A stretch of DNA of 8,128 nucleotides, from positions 1 to 8,128 of the forward strand of contig JAEUHU010000307.1 in the NCBI GenBank assembly GCA_016793305.1, in the 5' to 3' direction. This stretch comes from Planctomycetota bacterium (GTDB taxonomy: Bacteria > Planctomycetota > UBA1135 > UBA2386). The notes beneath the pieces were generated by a model. That model worked only from the letters and a program-made list of their open reading frames with translations. It was not told the origin of the DNA and did no database searches. The position numbers and the translations under genes were made by a program. Of the stretch, positions 1 to 6,711 are shown piece by piece (positions within the stretch are counted from its first letter, which is position 1; the number at the start of each line of letters is the position of its first letter).

Positions 1-3000
1 GCCATCGGCGGCAGCACCGCCGGCGTGCCGGCGGTGACCTTCTCGCCCTTCTTGCGGTAGTCGCCGCGCACGAACACATGCGTCTCGCGCGGCGTCTTCA
101 GCTCCTCCATGACCAGCGCCGACGGCAGCTTCGCCTCGAGCTTCTGCTTCTCACGGCGCAGACGCACGAGCTCTTCGAACAGCACCCGGCCGGCGATGTC
201 GATGCGCGAGCGATACCAGCGACGAACGGCCGCGACGCGGCGTTCGGCGGGCGTCTTCGGCTTCTGCTCGTCGGCATCGGCAGGCTTGGTCGCGGCGATC
301 GTCGCCTCGTTCGGGGAGCTCCCCGCTCCGCCACCGGTCGCAACCGCGGCCACGACCGTCGTCGCCGGCCCCGCCGAGGCGACCGCCGCCACGGGCTCGG
401 CCGTCGTTCCGGCCGAAGGACTGGACGAGCGCAGCGCCTGCATCGTCGCGTAGTCGAGCAGGTCGTCGCCCTCCGCGCGCAGACGGCACTCGAACGAAAG
501 GCTCCCGCCACCGCGGCGTCCCACCGGCGGGAACTTGTCCTCGGCGAAGCCCTCGTCCTCGGCGTCCTGCAGCATGCCCATCGCCATCGCCGCCTCCGGC
601 GGCATGCCGCGTGGCGAGGACGACTTGCCAGTCCCCTTGCCGACCAGCTTCAACACCAGATGGTTGTCGCCCGCGCGCAGGCCGAGGCGAAGCCGCCGCG
701 GCTCCGCCGCATCGCCGCGCGTGCGGAAGAACATGTCCCCCTCGTCCTCGTCGGCAGCAGCAGCGGCCTTCTTCTTCTCCGCCAGCAGCTTCGCCTTCGC
801 CGCGGCGGCCTCGGGACTCGGTTCGATCGCAGCCTCGAATTCGGCTACCACTGTGCCATTGAGCCACACCTTGGCGGCGGCGCCCCCTTCGAACTCGAGC
901 GTCATGGTGCGCGGCGTCTCGCACTTCACCTTGCGCGCCACGTACCACGCGGCCGCCGGTCCCTCGACCGCGAGCGAGGCACTGCGACCATCGCGCCAAT
1001 CGCGGCGCTCCTGCCACGCGAGGCGCTTTGGCTTCGGCGGCAGCTTCTGCTCGCCGTCGGCACCGGCAGCCTCGGCTGCGTCGGTCTCGCCTTCCCCGCC
1101 CGGAGGTGCTGCGGCCTCGGCGACCTCGGCCGGCTTGCCGGCGGCCGGTGGCTTGTCGCCGACTTCGGGCTTCGTCTCGGATGGCTCGTCCTTCGGCTGC
1201 GGCTTGCCGTCCTTGCCAGCCTTCGCGTCCTTGCCTTCGCCAGCCCCCGGCTTCGGCTCCTCCTTCGGCAACACCGGTGCGTCGTACTTCTTCTTCCACT
1301 GCGCCGTCGCGAAGTCCTGTTCGGGCGCGAACGCGGTCATGAGCGCACTGTCGACGTCCTTGCCGACGAACGGGCCGAGTGCCTGCCACGGCGAAGGCTG
1401 CAGCGGCAGCAGCAGCGTGCGCACGCGCGGTTCCTCGCACGCCGACACGCGGAAGCGGCCGATCAGGCTCTTGAACTTCGCGGGCGAGCCCATCGTCAAC
1501 GACACGCGCAGCAGCGAGGTCTCGTTGCAGACCAGCGGCTCGCTCGGCACCAGCACGGCTTCGCGTGGTTCCTTGCGTTCGTCGCCGGCGACCGTCCAAC
1601 CGCCGCCGAAGCCGAACTTGAACGTCTCCTCCTCGTCGCCGTCCTGCTCCTCGACGATGCCGACGGCGCCCGCGATCGCACCCGGCTCGATCGCCGTCAG
1701 GTAGTGCTCGTCCTCGTCGCTCTTCTGCACGACGTCGGCCTGCGCCAGCGCGAAGACGATCGGCGGCGGGTCGCGGCTGTCGGCGACGCTGGCGAAGTGC
1801 GCCTCGATCTTGCCGAGGATGAAGCGGCCGTCGTCGGCGCGGCCCGATGCACCGTGCGGCAGCGACGGATCGGGCAGCACCTCGAGCCGCAGCGCGTGGA
1901 TCGTGCGCTTGCCCGGAGCGAACACCAGCTCGTAGGTGTCGCGCGCCGGCACCGGGCCGGTCGCCAGGATCGACCCGTCGTCGAGCGCCTGCAGGCGCGA
2001 GCCGTGCTTCGCCATGCGCTCGGTCGGCACCATGGGCGTCCAGGCCAGGGGTGCGCCGATGCGGGCGCGCGCCGCGGCCTCCCACTCGCGCTGCGCTTCG
2101 TCGGTCAGCGGATCGCTGCGATCGAGCCGCTTCTTCAGCGTGTCGATGCGGCGCTGCAGGTCGGCGAGGCGTGGCTCGTCGTCGGGCCCGGGGGCCGGGA
2201 TCGCCGGCTTCGGGTTGCGACCGAAGCCGTTGTCCTTCTCCTTCACGTGGTTGAAGAAGTCGTAGAAGCGGTAGAACTCGCGCTGGCTGATCGGGTCGTA
2301 CTTGTGGTCGTGGCACTGGGCGCAGCCGACCGACAGGCCGAGCCAGGTGGTCGCCGTGGTGTGCACACGGTCGATCACGTAGGCGCTGCGGTACTCGTCG
2401 AGCTCCTCACCGGCCTCGGTGTTGACCGGATGGTTGCGGTTGAAGCCCGTGGCGATGCGCTGGCTCAGCGTCGGATTCGGCAGCAGGTCGCCGGCGAGCT
2501 GCTCGACGGTGAACTGGTCGAACGGCATGTTCGCGTTCAGCGCCTCGATCACCCAGTCGCGCCATTTCCACGCCTGCCGCGGCGTGTCGCGCTGGTAGCC
2601 GCTCGAGTCGGCGTAGCGCGCGAGGTCGAGCCAGTCGCTGGCCATGCGTTCGCCGTAGCGAGGATCGGCGAGCAGGCGGTCGACGACCTTCTCGTGGGCG
2701 TCGGCAGCCTGGTCGGCGACGAACGCGTCGAGCTCCGCCGGCGTCGGCGGCACGCCGATCAGGTCGAACGTCACGCGCCGCAGCCACGCGGTCCGCTCCG
2801 CTTCGGCGCTCGGCCGCAGGCCTTCCTGTTCGAGCCGCGCCAGCACGAAGCGATCGACGTCGTTCTTCGGCCAGGTCGCTTCGCGCACGACTGGCGTGGC
2901 CGGCCGCACCGGCGGCACGAACGCCCAGTGCTCGCTCCACGGCGCTCCGGCCGCGAGCCACGTGCGCAGCGTCTCGATCTCCGCGGGCTTCAGCGAGCGC

Positions 3001-3338
3001 CCGGTCTTCGGCGGCGGCATGCGCTCTTCGGGGTCCTCCGCCAACACATGGCGCAGCGCCAAGGACGCGGCCGGATCGCCGGCGACGAACGCTGCACTGC
3101 CGTCGCGCACCGCGAACGCGTCCTCGCGGCGATCGAGGCGCAGGTCCGCCTTGCGCTTCTGTTCGTCGGGTCCGTGGCAGTCGTAGCAGTAGTGGGCCAG
3201 GATCGGCCGCACGGCCCGCGCGTAGTCGACGGCTCCGGTCGGGGCCGTTGGTGGCGCAGTCACTCCTTCGTGCTGGGCGGTCGCGAGGCAGGAGAGCAGC
3301 AGGGTGGCGAGGAGCTCGTTGCGGGGCAGCAGCGGCAT
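1..3338 (-). CDS. Planctomycete-type cytochrome c / DUF1549 / DUF1553 protein, partial (3' end outside window)
   Basis: The minus-strand frame is open from an ATG at 3338 to base 1, giving 1112 residues with no stop. Residues 1-22 are a signal sequence (LLATLLLSCLATAQ; LLSC could also be a weak lipobox). PSCyt1 spans about 38-135, with a CYDCH haem site at 51-55 and a possible axial Met in RMPPP (Met107). PSCyt2/DUF1549 spans about 157-370, with FDLIGVPPTP (191-200), YGERMASDWLDLARYAD (228-244), EQLAGDLLP (279-287) and a second haem-type motif, CAQCHDH (339-345). The start of PSD1/DUF1553 is seen as FVRGDYRKKGEKVTAGTP near 1089-1106; the rest of that domain lies beyond the window. Between them sit a short coiled-coil-like stretch (about 390-410), a Lys/Pro/Glu/Gly linker (about 691-772) and a jelly-roll-like module. 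The family is exported and abundant in Planctomycetota; electron transfer and polysaccharide-related roles have been proposed but the reaction is unknown. No Shine-Dalgarno precedes the ATG; the frame stays open a little upstream, so the start rests on the signal peptide. Confidence 0.93.
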   Translation of the reverse strand, partial: MPLLPRNELLATLLLSCLATAQHEGVTAPPTAPTGAVDYARAVRPILAHYCYDCHGPDEQKRKADLRLDRREDAFAVRDGSAAFVAGDPAASLALRHVLAEDPEERMPPPKTGRSLKPAEIETLRTWLAAGAPWSEHWAFVPPVRPATPVVREATWPKNDVDRFVLARLEQEGLRPSAEAERTAWLRRVTFDLIGVPPTPAELDAFVADQAADAHEKVVDRLLADPRYGERMASDWLDLARYADSSGYQRDTPRQAWKWRDWVIEALNANMPFDQFTVEQLAGDLLPNPTLSQRIATGFNRNHPVNTEAGEELDEYRSAYVIDRVHTTATTWLGLSVGCAQCHDHKYDPISQREFYRFYDFFNHVKEKDNGFGRNPKPAIPAPGPDDEPRLADLQRRIDTLKKRLDRSDPLTDEAQREWEAAARARIGAPLAWTPMVPTERMAKHGSRLQALDDGSILATGPVPARDTYELVFAPGKRTIHALRLEVLPDPSLPHGASGRADDGRFILGKIEAHFASVADSRDPPPIVFALAQADVVQKSDEDEHYLTAIEPGAIAGAVGIVEEQDGDEEETFKFGFGGGWTVAGDERKEPREAVLVPSEPLVCNETSLLRVSLTMGSPAKFKSLIGRFRVSACEEPRVRTLLLPLQPSPWQALGPFVGKDVDSALMTAFAPEQDFATAQWKKKYDAPVLPKEEPKPGAGEGKDAKAGKDGKPQPKDEPSETKPEVGDKPPAAGKPAEVAEAAAPPGGEGETDAAEAAGADGEQKLPPKPKRLAWQERRDWRDGRSASLAVEGPAAAWYVARKVKCETPRTMTLEFEGGAAAKVWLNGTVVAEFEAAIEPSPEAAAAKAKLLAEKKKAAAAADEDEGDMFFRTRGDAAEPRRLRLGLRAGDNHLVLKLVGKGTGKSSSPRGMPPEAAMAMGMLQDAEDEGFAEDKFPPVGRRGGGSLSFECRLRAEGDDLLDYATMQALRSSSPSAGTTAEPVAAVASAGPATTVVAAVATGGGAGSSPNEATIAATKPADADEQKPKTPAERRVAAVRRWYRSRIDIAGRVLFEELVRLRREKQKLEAKLPSALVMEELKTPRETHVFVRGDYRKKGEKVTAGTPAVLPPM
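430..1020 (-). other. Jelly-roll / carbohydrate-binding-like module within the DUF1549/DUF1553 protein
   Basis: Residues about 774-970 begin WRDGRSASLAVEGPAAAWYVAR and continue with TMTLEFEGGAAAKVWLNG and LRLGLRAGDNHLVLKLVG. The order 'armed strand, vWlNG strand, aGdNhLvlK strand' is typical of galactose-binding-like jelly rolls in planctomycete DUF1553 proteins and of sialate O-acetylesterase or glycosidase accessory domains. Between the WLNG and AGDNH strands lies an unusual charged loop of Ala/Lys and then Asp/Glu runs (about residues 842-868; bases 735-815). The domain family is inferred from these motifs alone. A sugar-binding role is a guess from resemblance, and no binding residues can be assigned. 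Confidence 0.5.
1025..1268 (-). other. Low-complexity Lys/Pro/Glu/Gly-rich linker in the DUF1549/DUF1553 protein
   Basis: Residues about 691-772 consist mostly of Lys, Pro, Glu, Asp, Gly and Ala, with short repeated words such as GKDAKAGKDGKPQPKDE. There are almost no aromatic residues, so an unfolded spacer is likely. It divides the DUF1549 half from the jelly-roll-like module. A second flexible stretch, rich in Ala, Thr, Ser and Gly, covers roughly 236-430 (residues about 970-1034), just before DUF1553. The reading frame stays open and uses the same GC-ending codons as the flanks, so I read this as an inserted flexible segment, not a frameshift. Confidence 0.7.
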
Positions 3339-3348
3339 GGGACGGCGA

Positions 3349-3354
3349 AGCCTA
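3349..3354 (-). promoter_or_regulatory. Candidate -10 element (TAGGCT) for the DUF1549/DUF1553 gene
   Basis: On the minus strand TAGGCT fits the TAnnnT core of a bacterial -10 box. It ends 10 bases before the ATG at 3338. No ribosome binding site lies in the intervening TCGCCGTCCC, so transcription would start within a few bases of the start codon. No convincing -35 hexamer is visible. The two downstream-reading genes at 5858 and 6599 have a TAnnnT at a similar distance. Inferred from position and pattern only. Confidence 0.35.
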
Positions 3355-3438
3355 GAGGATCGGCGGGCCGTCGGGTGCGGTAGGCGCACCGCATCGATGC
3401 CCCAGATCGGTCGCAGCCCGGTAGACGGCCGCGACCAT

Positions 3439-3471
3439 TTCGCTCGGACGTCGGCCGAACGCCCGAGCGAA
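3439..3471 (-). terminator. Hairpin after the Kelch gene, possible T-tract-less terminator
   Basis: A perfect 9-base inverted repeat, TTCGCTCGG (3439-3447) and CCGAGCGAA (3463-3471), flanks a 15-base loop that itself contains the palindrome TCGGCCGA (3451-3458). The hairpin begins 23 bases beyond the Kelch stop codon, where a terminator or 3'-end stabiliser would sit. No T-rich run follows on either strand, so it is not a canonical intrinsic terminator. It could instead act with Rho, protect the mRNA end, or bind a protein. Confidence 0.45.
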
Positions 3472-3494
3472 CGCCGGCCGGTCTCACCGATCGT

Positions 3495-5858
3495 TCACCA
3501 GTTGCCGATGCACCAGTCGATCGCGTTGCCGACCACGTAGCCGCCGTTCAAGGGCGGGGCCCAGTCGACCCCCCATGCCTGGCCGTAGAGGTGCAGGCCG
3601 AGCAGGAGCGCCGAGTTGGGGATGTCCACGCTGAACCCCGCACCCGCTGGCGTGTCCTGGCACACACCCGAGAGCACGAGGTCCACCGAATGCCACTGGA
3701 GGCAGCCGGGGATTTCGGGGATCGGCGCCGGCAGGCCCGGCACGTTCGCAGTGGTGCCGAGGGCCATCACCGTCAACGGCGCAGGAGCGATCGTCCACGG
3801 CGAGCTTCGCTCGACCACGGCGCGCAGGCTGCCCCCGATGTGGGGTCGCCAGCCGGTCAGCGGCGTCAGCCGCATCGACACGAGACCGCAGCCCTGGCCG
3901 AACGCCACCGCATAGGCCGTCGTCGGCGTCGCCACCGGCGAGCGCGGCTGCCGTTCCCAGGTGTCGGTCCAGTAGGACGACATCGTCTGCGACGAGTCTG
4001 CGAAGTTCTCGGCGTACAACCGGGCGCCGCTGAACACCACGGTGCGTTGCCGCGCACTGTCGTAGGCCATCGCCCCGAAGCTGCGCGGTGGCAGCGCTGG
4101 CTCGGCGAGGCGCGACCACTCCGTGCCGTGGCGCTCCCACAGATCGCCAGTGCCAGCACCAGCCAGCAGCAGGGTTCCCGAGGCCTCGTCGAACACCATC
4201 GAGTGGCCGTAGCGCGGCGTCGGGCCACGGCCGGGCATCGCCGTCCAGGCGTTGCCGTCCCATTCCCAGGTGTCGCCGAAGATGTTGCCCACGAGGTCGG
4301 CGCCACCGTGCAGGACGATCCGCTGCCGGAGCGGATCGTACGCGAATGCCGCCCCGACCCGTGGACTCGGCGCGATCGCCGGGCTGCGCTGCGTCCAAGC
4401 CGTGCCGTCGAACTCCCACGTGTCGCCGAACACCGGCCCGTTCCAGTCATGGCCACCGAACAGCACCACGACGCCGCGCACGCTGTCGTAGGCCATCGCG
4501 TGGTCCCCGCGGGCGGGCGGCCCGACGACCGCACGCTGCGCCCAGGCCGTACCGTCCCACTCCCAGGTCTCGTCGAGGTCCGTCCAGTTCATCGGATAGG
4601 AGCCGCTGCGGCCACCGAACAGGACGGTGCGCTGGCGCGCGCTGTCGTAGGCCATCGCGGGATAGGCGCGAGCGCTCGGTCCCGCCGGCATCGCCGTCCA
4701 TGTCGATCCATCCCACAAGGCGCCGTCCGCGTACGCGGCATAGAACGAACTGCCGCCGCCCAGCCAGCCTGGCCCGAAGAGGAACCAGCCGCCGAACACC
4801 ACGGTCTGGGCGCGAGCCGCGTCATAGGCGAACGCTGCGTCGATGCGCGGCTGCGCCCCGGTCGTGGCGACGCGCGTCCACTCGAACGAGGGCGTCGTCG
4901 GCACCGACGCACGCTGCCAGGTGTCGGCGAAGAACCCACTGCCGTCGCGCCCACCGAACAGCACCACCGAGCCGTTCGGCAGGTCGTAGATCATCGCCGC
5001 CCCGTGGCGCGGCGACGGGCCGGCGCTGGCGAGCGCCCACTCGCGACCATCCCACGTCCACGTGTCCCCGAAGTTGGTCGACCACGTGGCGTCGGCGCCG
5101 CCGCACAGCACGACCTCGTCGCGCACGAAGTCGTACGCAACTGCCGCGTCGCGGCGCGGCGACGGGCTCTGCGCCGAGTTCGCCGCCACCCAGGTCGCAC
5201 CGTCCCACAGCCAGGTGTCGCCGAGCGCCACCCCGTTGGCGACGCCGCCGAACACCATGGTGCGGCCGCGCGCCGAATCGTACGCCGCCATCGCCCCGGT
5301 GCGGGCCGGCGGTGCCGTTGCGACGGTGCGCTGCAGCCACGCCACACCGTCCCATTCCCACGTGTCGCTCAGCGACTGCCCGAACACTCCCTCGCCCCCG
5401 AACAGCACGCTGCGGCCGCGCCCCCGATCGAACGCCATCGCCGCGGACAGCCGCACCGGCGGCGCCACCGGCGTCGTGCGCTGCGTCCACGCGATGCCGT
5501 CGAACTCCCACGTGTCGTTGCGCAACCCGAAGCTCGAATCGAAGCCGCCGAACAACACGAAGCAGCGACGCGAACGATCGAACACCAGGCTCGACGACCA
5601 GCGCGCCGTCGGCGCCACCGGCGTCGCAACCGGTTGCCAGATCGAACCGTTCCACAGCCAGGAGTCTCCCAGTGCGCTCCCGTCGTAGCCACCGAACAAC
5701 AATCCCGTGCCGGTCCTCTCGTCGTACGCGAAGCCGAAGCCGTTGCGGGCCGAGGGTGCGAGTGGCGGCGACAGTTGCGCCCAGGACTGGGCGATTGCGG
5801 GCGCCGCGAAGAAGCAGGCGAGCAGGAGCGTGATCGTCCCCAGGGTGCGAGTGCTCAT
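3495..5858 (-). CDS. Secreted Kelch-repeat (beta-propeller) protein with planctomycete C-terminal domain
   Basis: From the ATG at 5858 the product has 787 residues and ends with TGA at 3495-3497. Residues 1-23 are a clear signal peptide (MSTRTLG, then TITLLLACFFAAPAIA, cut before Gln24), so the protein is exported; LLAC15 resembles a lipobox but a hydrophobic stretch follows it, making signal peptidase I more likely. Residues 37-641 hold 12 Kelch-like repeats of 44-59 residues. Each runs roughly PRxxAAMAYD, then VVLFGG, then GDTWEWDGxAW. Such repeats form beta-propeller blades that bind proteins or sugars. Residues 654-787 are a separate domain with four cysteines (657, 719, 733, 783), starting GQGCG and ending CIGNW, of a type I recall at the C-terminus of many secreted planctomycete proteins. 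The frame is open up to an ATG at 6005, and another ATG lies at 5879 with a weak GAGAAG before it. I chose 5858 because it gives the most compact signal peptide and lies 8 bases after TAACGT. Ligand unknown. Confidence 0.92.
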   Translation of the reverse strand: MSTRTLGTITLLLACFFAAPAIAQSWAQLSPPLAPSARNGFGFAYDERTGTGLLFGGYDGSALGDSWLWNGSIWQPVATPVAPTARWSSSLVFDRSRRCFVLFGGFDSSFGLRNDTWEFDGIAWTQRTTPVAPPVRLSAAMAFDRGRGRSVLFGGEGVFGQSLSDTWEWDGVAWLQRTVATAPPARTGAMAAYDSARGRTMVFGGVANGVALGDTWLWDGATWVAANSAQSPSPRRDAAVAYDFVRDEVVLCGGADATWSTNFGDTWTWDGREWALASAGPSPRHGAAMIYDLPNGSVVLFGGRDGSGFFADTWQRASVPTTPSFEWTRVATTGAQPRIDAAFAYDAARAQTVVFGGWFLFGPGWLGGGSSFYAAYADGALWDGSTWTAMPAGPSARAYPAMAYDSARQRTVLFGGRSGSYPMNWTDLDETWEWDGTAWAQRAVVGPPARGDHAMAYDSVRGVVVLFGGHDWNGPVFGDTWEFDGTAWTQRSPAIAPSPRVGAAFAYDPLRQRIVLHGGADLVGNIFGDTWEWDGNAWTAMPGRGPTPRYGHSMVFDEASGTLLLAGAGTGDLWERHGTEWSRLAEPALPPRSFGAMAYDSARQRTVVFSGARLYAENFADSSQTMSSYWTDTWERQPRSPVATPTTAYAVAFGQGCGLVSMRLTPLTGWRPHIGGSLRAVVERSSPWTIAPAPLTVMALGTTANVPGLPAPIPEIPGCLQWHSVDLVLSGVCQDTPAGAGFSVDIPNSALLLGLHLYGQAWGVDWAPPLNGGYVVGNAIDWCIGNW
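3498..3899 (-). other. C-terminal four-cysteine domain of the Kelch protein
   Basis: Residues 654-787 form a compact unit distinct from the Kelch repeats. Its landmarks are GQGCG, a TPLTGWRP turn, a strand VMALG, the Pro-rich GLPAPIPEIPGC, GVCQDTPAGAG, VDIPNSALLLG, YGQAWGVDW and the final CIGNW. The pattern 'GxGC ... P..G ... lG ... GC ... iP....LlG...y.Q' matches, from memory, a domain at the end of many secreted proteins of marine Planctomycetota. The four cysteines suggest disulfides and an extracytoplasmic position. A role in surface anchoring or sorting is possible but unproven. Confidence 0.5.
3936..5750 (-). repeat. Twelve tandem Kelch-like repeat units
   Basis: The units begin at residues 37, 85, 135, 185, 234, 283, 337, 396, 449, 499, 548 and 592 of the 787-residue product, most about 147-150 bases long. 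Units 6 and 12 lack the usual DGxxW ending and read DTWQRASVP and DTWERQPRS; unit 11 is short (44 residues, AGAGTGDLWERHG). Units 7 and 8 carry extra loops, that of unit 7 rich in Gly, Trp and Phe. The units are diverged at the DNA level, so this is an old duplication series, not a recent satellite. Confidence 0.9.
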
Positions 5859-5866
5859 CGATGAGG

Positions 5867-5872
5867 ACGTTA
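5867..5872 (-). promoter_or_regulatory. Candidate -10 element (TAACGT) for the Kelch gene
   Basis: TAACGT on the minus strand fits TAnnnT and ends 8 bases before the ATG at 5858 (spacer CCTCATCG). If used, the mRNA would begin at or next to the start codon, which would exclude the alternative starts at 5879 and 6005. The best -35 match at the expected distance, TGGTCG, is poor. Inferred from spacing shared with the other two visible starts. Confidence 0.35.
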
Positions 5873-6009
5873 CGGTCATGGCCACTTCTCGACCAGCACC
5901 GGAGAATGGTGCACTCGATGGACTCGCCGTTGGTGCTCCACCGCTTCCAGGCGACCCGGAGCTGCTGCCGAGCGGCCTTTCCGCCATCAACAGACTCGCG
6001 ATCACGTTC

Positions 6010-6027
6010 GGGGCTAGGCTCGGCCCC
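6010..6027 (-). terminator. Weak GC hairpin after the Uma2 gene
   Basis: GGGGC (6010-6014) and GCCCC (6023-6027) can pair around an 8-base loop, starting 5 bases after the Uma2 stop codon. The stem is only 5 pairs, though all are G-C, and no T-run follows. It may be a weak terminator or a chance pairing in GC-rich DNA. Confidence 0.25.
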
Positions 6028-6032
6028 CCAGC

Positions 6033-6599
6033 TCAATCCGGCAAGCCATCGTAGATCTCGGCCAGTGGCAGCTCGCAGCCGATCTCGGGCAGTGGCACCG
6101 ACGCCGTGCGTCCGGCGTAGACTTCTCGCACGAACCCCCCATCGCCGCGGCGATAGACGACCACCCTGGCCGCTTCCTGTTCGACGAGGAGGTAGACCGA
6201 CAACGACGGGATGGTCGTGTAGGCCTCCAACTTCTCGCCAGAGTCGATCCGCCACGTGTCGGGAGACGCCACCTCGACGATCACGGCTGGCTCGTCCTGG
6301 AACGCATCCGTCCGAGGATTCTGCCGACAGATCACCGAAACGTCGGGGTAGTAGAAGCGGATCTGGAACTGAAGCCGCAGTCGAATCTTGGTGTCCGAGT
6401 TGAAGGCGCGGCAGGCATGGCCGCGCAGCCTGCTGCCGAGCGCAACGAGCGTGTTCGAACCGATCTGGTTGTGGGCGTTGCTCCCGCCCGCCATCGCGTA
6501 CACGACACCTCCGACATACTCGTGGCGGGTCGCGGCGTTGGCCTCGCCGGCGAGGTAGCTCGCCACCGGCACCAACTCGAGCTTCGACCTCTCGCTCAT
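6033..6599 (-). CDS. Uma2 family (DUF820) putative nuclease-fold protein
   Basis: The product has 188 residues from the ATG at 6599 to the TGA at 6033-6035, the usual size for Uma2 proteins. Family landmarks appear in order: YLAGEANAATRHEYVGGVVYAMAGGSNAHNQI (about 15-46), FNSDTKIR (66-73), YYPDVSVIC (83-91), EPAVIVEVASPDT (103-115), DSGEKLEAY (119-127) and IPSLSVYLLVEQ (130-141). Glu27, Asp86, Glu109 and Lys123 are the likely members of the PD-(D/E)XK-type site, so the fold appears intact. No signal peptide or membrane segment is seen, so it should be cytoplasmic. The biological role of Uma2 proteins is not established; they are often present in many copies in planctomycete and cyanobacterial genomes. 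The frame extends upstream to an ATG at 6677, but those 26 extra residues do not resemble the family and the start at 6599 gives its normal N-terminus. There is no Shine-Dalgarno. Confidence 0.92.
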   Translation of the reverse strand: MSERSKLELVPVASYLAGEANAATRHEYVGGVVYAMAGGSNAHNQIGSNTLVALGSRLRGHACRAFNSDTKIRLRLQFQIRFYYPDVSVICRQNPRTDAFQDEPAVIVEVASPDTWRIDSGEKLEAYTTIPSLSVYLLVEQEAARVVVYRRGDGGFVREVYAGRTASVPLPEIGCELPLAEIYDGLPD

Positions 6600-6606
6600 C
6601 ACAACG

Positions 6607-6612
6607 AGCCTA
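6607..6612 (-). promoter_or_regulatory. Candidate -10 element (TAGGCT) for the Uma2 gene
   Basis: TAGGCT on the minus strand ends 7 bases before the ATG at 6599 (spacer CGTTGTG), the distance expected if transcription starts at the A of ATG. A TTGCCG lies 16 bases further upstream and matches the -35 consensus at 4 of 6 positions. The same heptamer, CTAGGCT, precedes the DUF1549/DUF1553 gene. This is the best-supported of the three promoter candidates, but it is still inferred only from pattern. Confidence 0.4.
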
Positions 6613-6711
6613 GCCCAAGTCCAACCCTCGGCAAGAGTCCCGATCCAAGGCGCACCCGCCGCAGGTTCCCGAGCCAAAGCCAGCGCATCCTACAAGCAGC
6701 CCAGTTGCTCG

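Noticed and set aside
151..2316. Minus-strand open frame of 721 codons in another frame of the DUF1549/DUF1553 gene
   Set aside because: Its product is low-complexity Arg/Gly/Ala sequence, and the overlapping frame holds the haem motifs and conserved domain signatures.
78..3383. Very long plus-strand open frame (1101 codons) opposite the DUF1549/DUF1553 gene
   Set aside because: The product is Arg/Leu-rich with no recognisable domain, while the minus strand encodes several conserved motifs over the same bases. Open antisense frames of this kind are a by-product of GC-rich codon use.
3260..3487. Small minus-strand open frame (75 codons) upstream of and overlapping the DUF1549/DUF1553 start
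   Set aside because: It is Arg-rich, lies in a different frame from the real gene, spans the hairpin region and shows no domain or start signal.
3591..5864. Long plus-strand open frame (757 codons) opposite the Kelch gene
   Set aside because: It mirrors the Kelch repeats as Arg/His-rich periodic sequence and has no signal peptide or domain of its own.
5859..6005. Longer start for the Kelch gene at 6005 (adds 49 residues), or at 5879
   Set aside because: The extension is Ser/Gly/Pro-rich and would bury the signal peptide. The start at 5879 has a weak GAGAAG and cannot be excluded, but 5858 gives a standard signal peptide.
6600..6677. Longer start for the Uma2 gene at 6677
   Set aside because: The 26 extra residues do not match the Uma2 N-terminus and would run through the proposed promoter; 6599 gives the normal family length.
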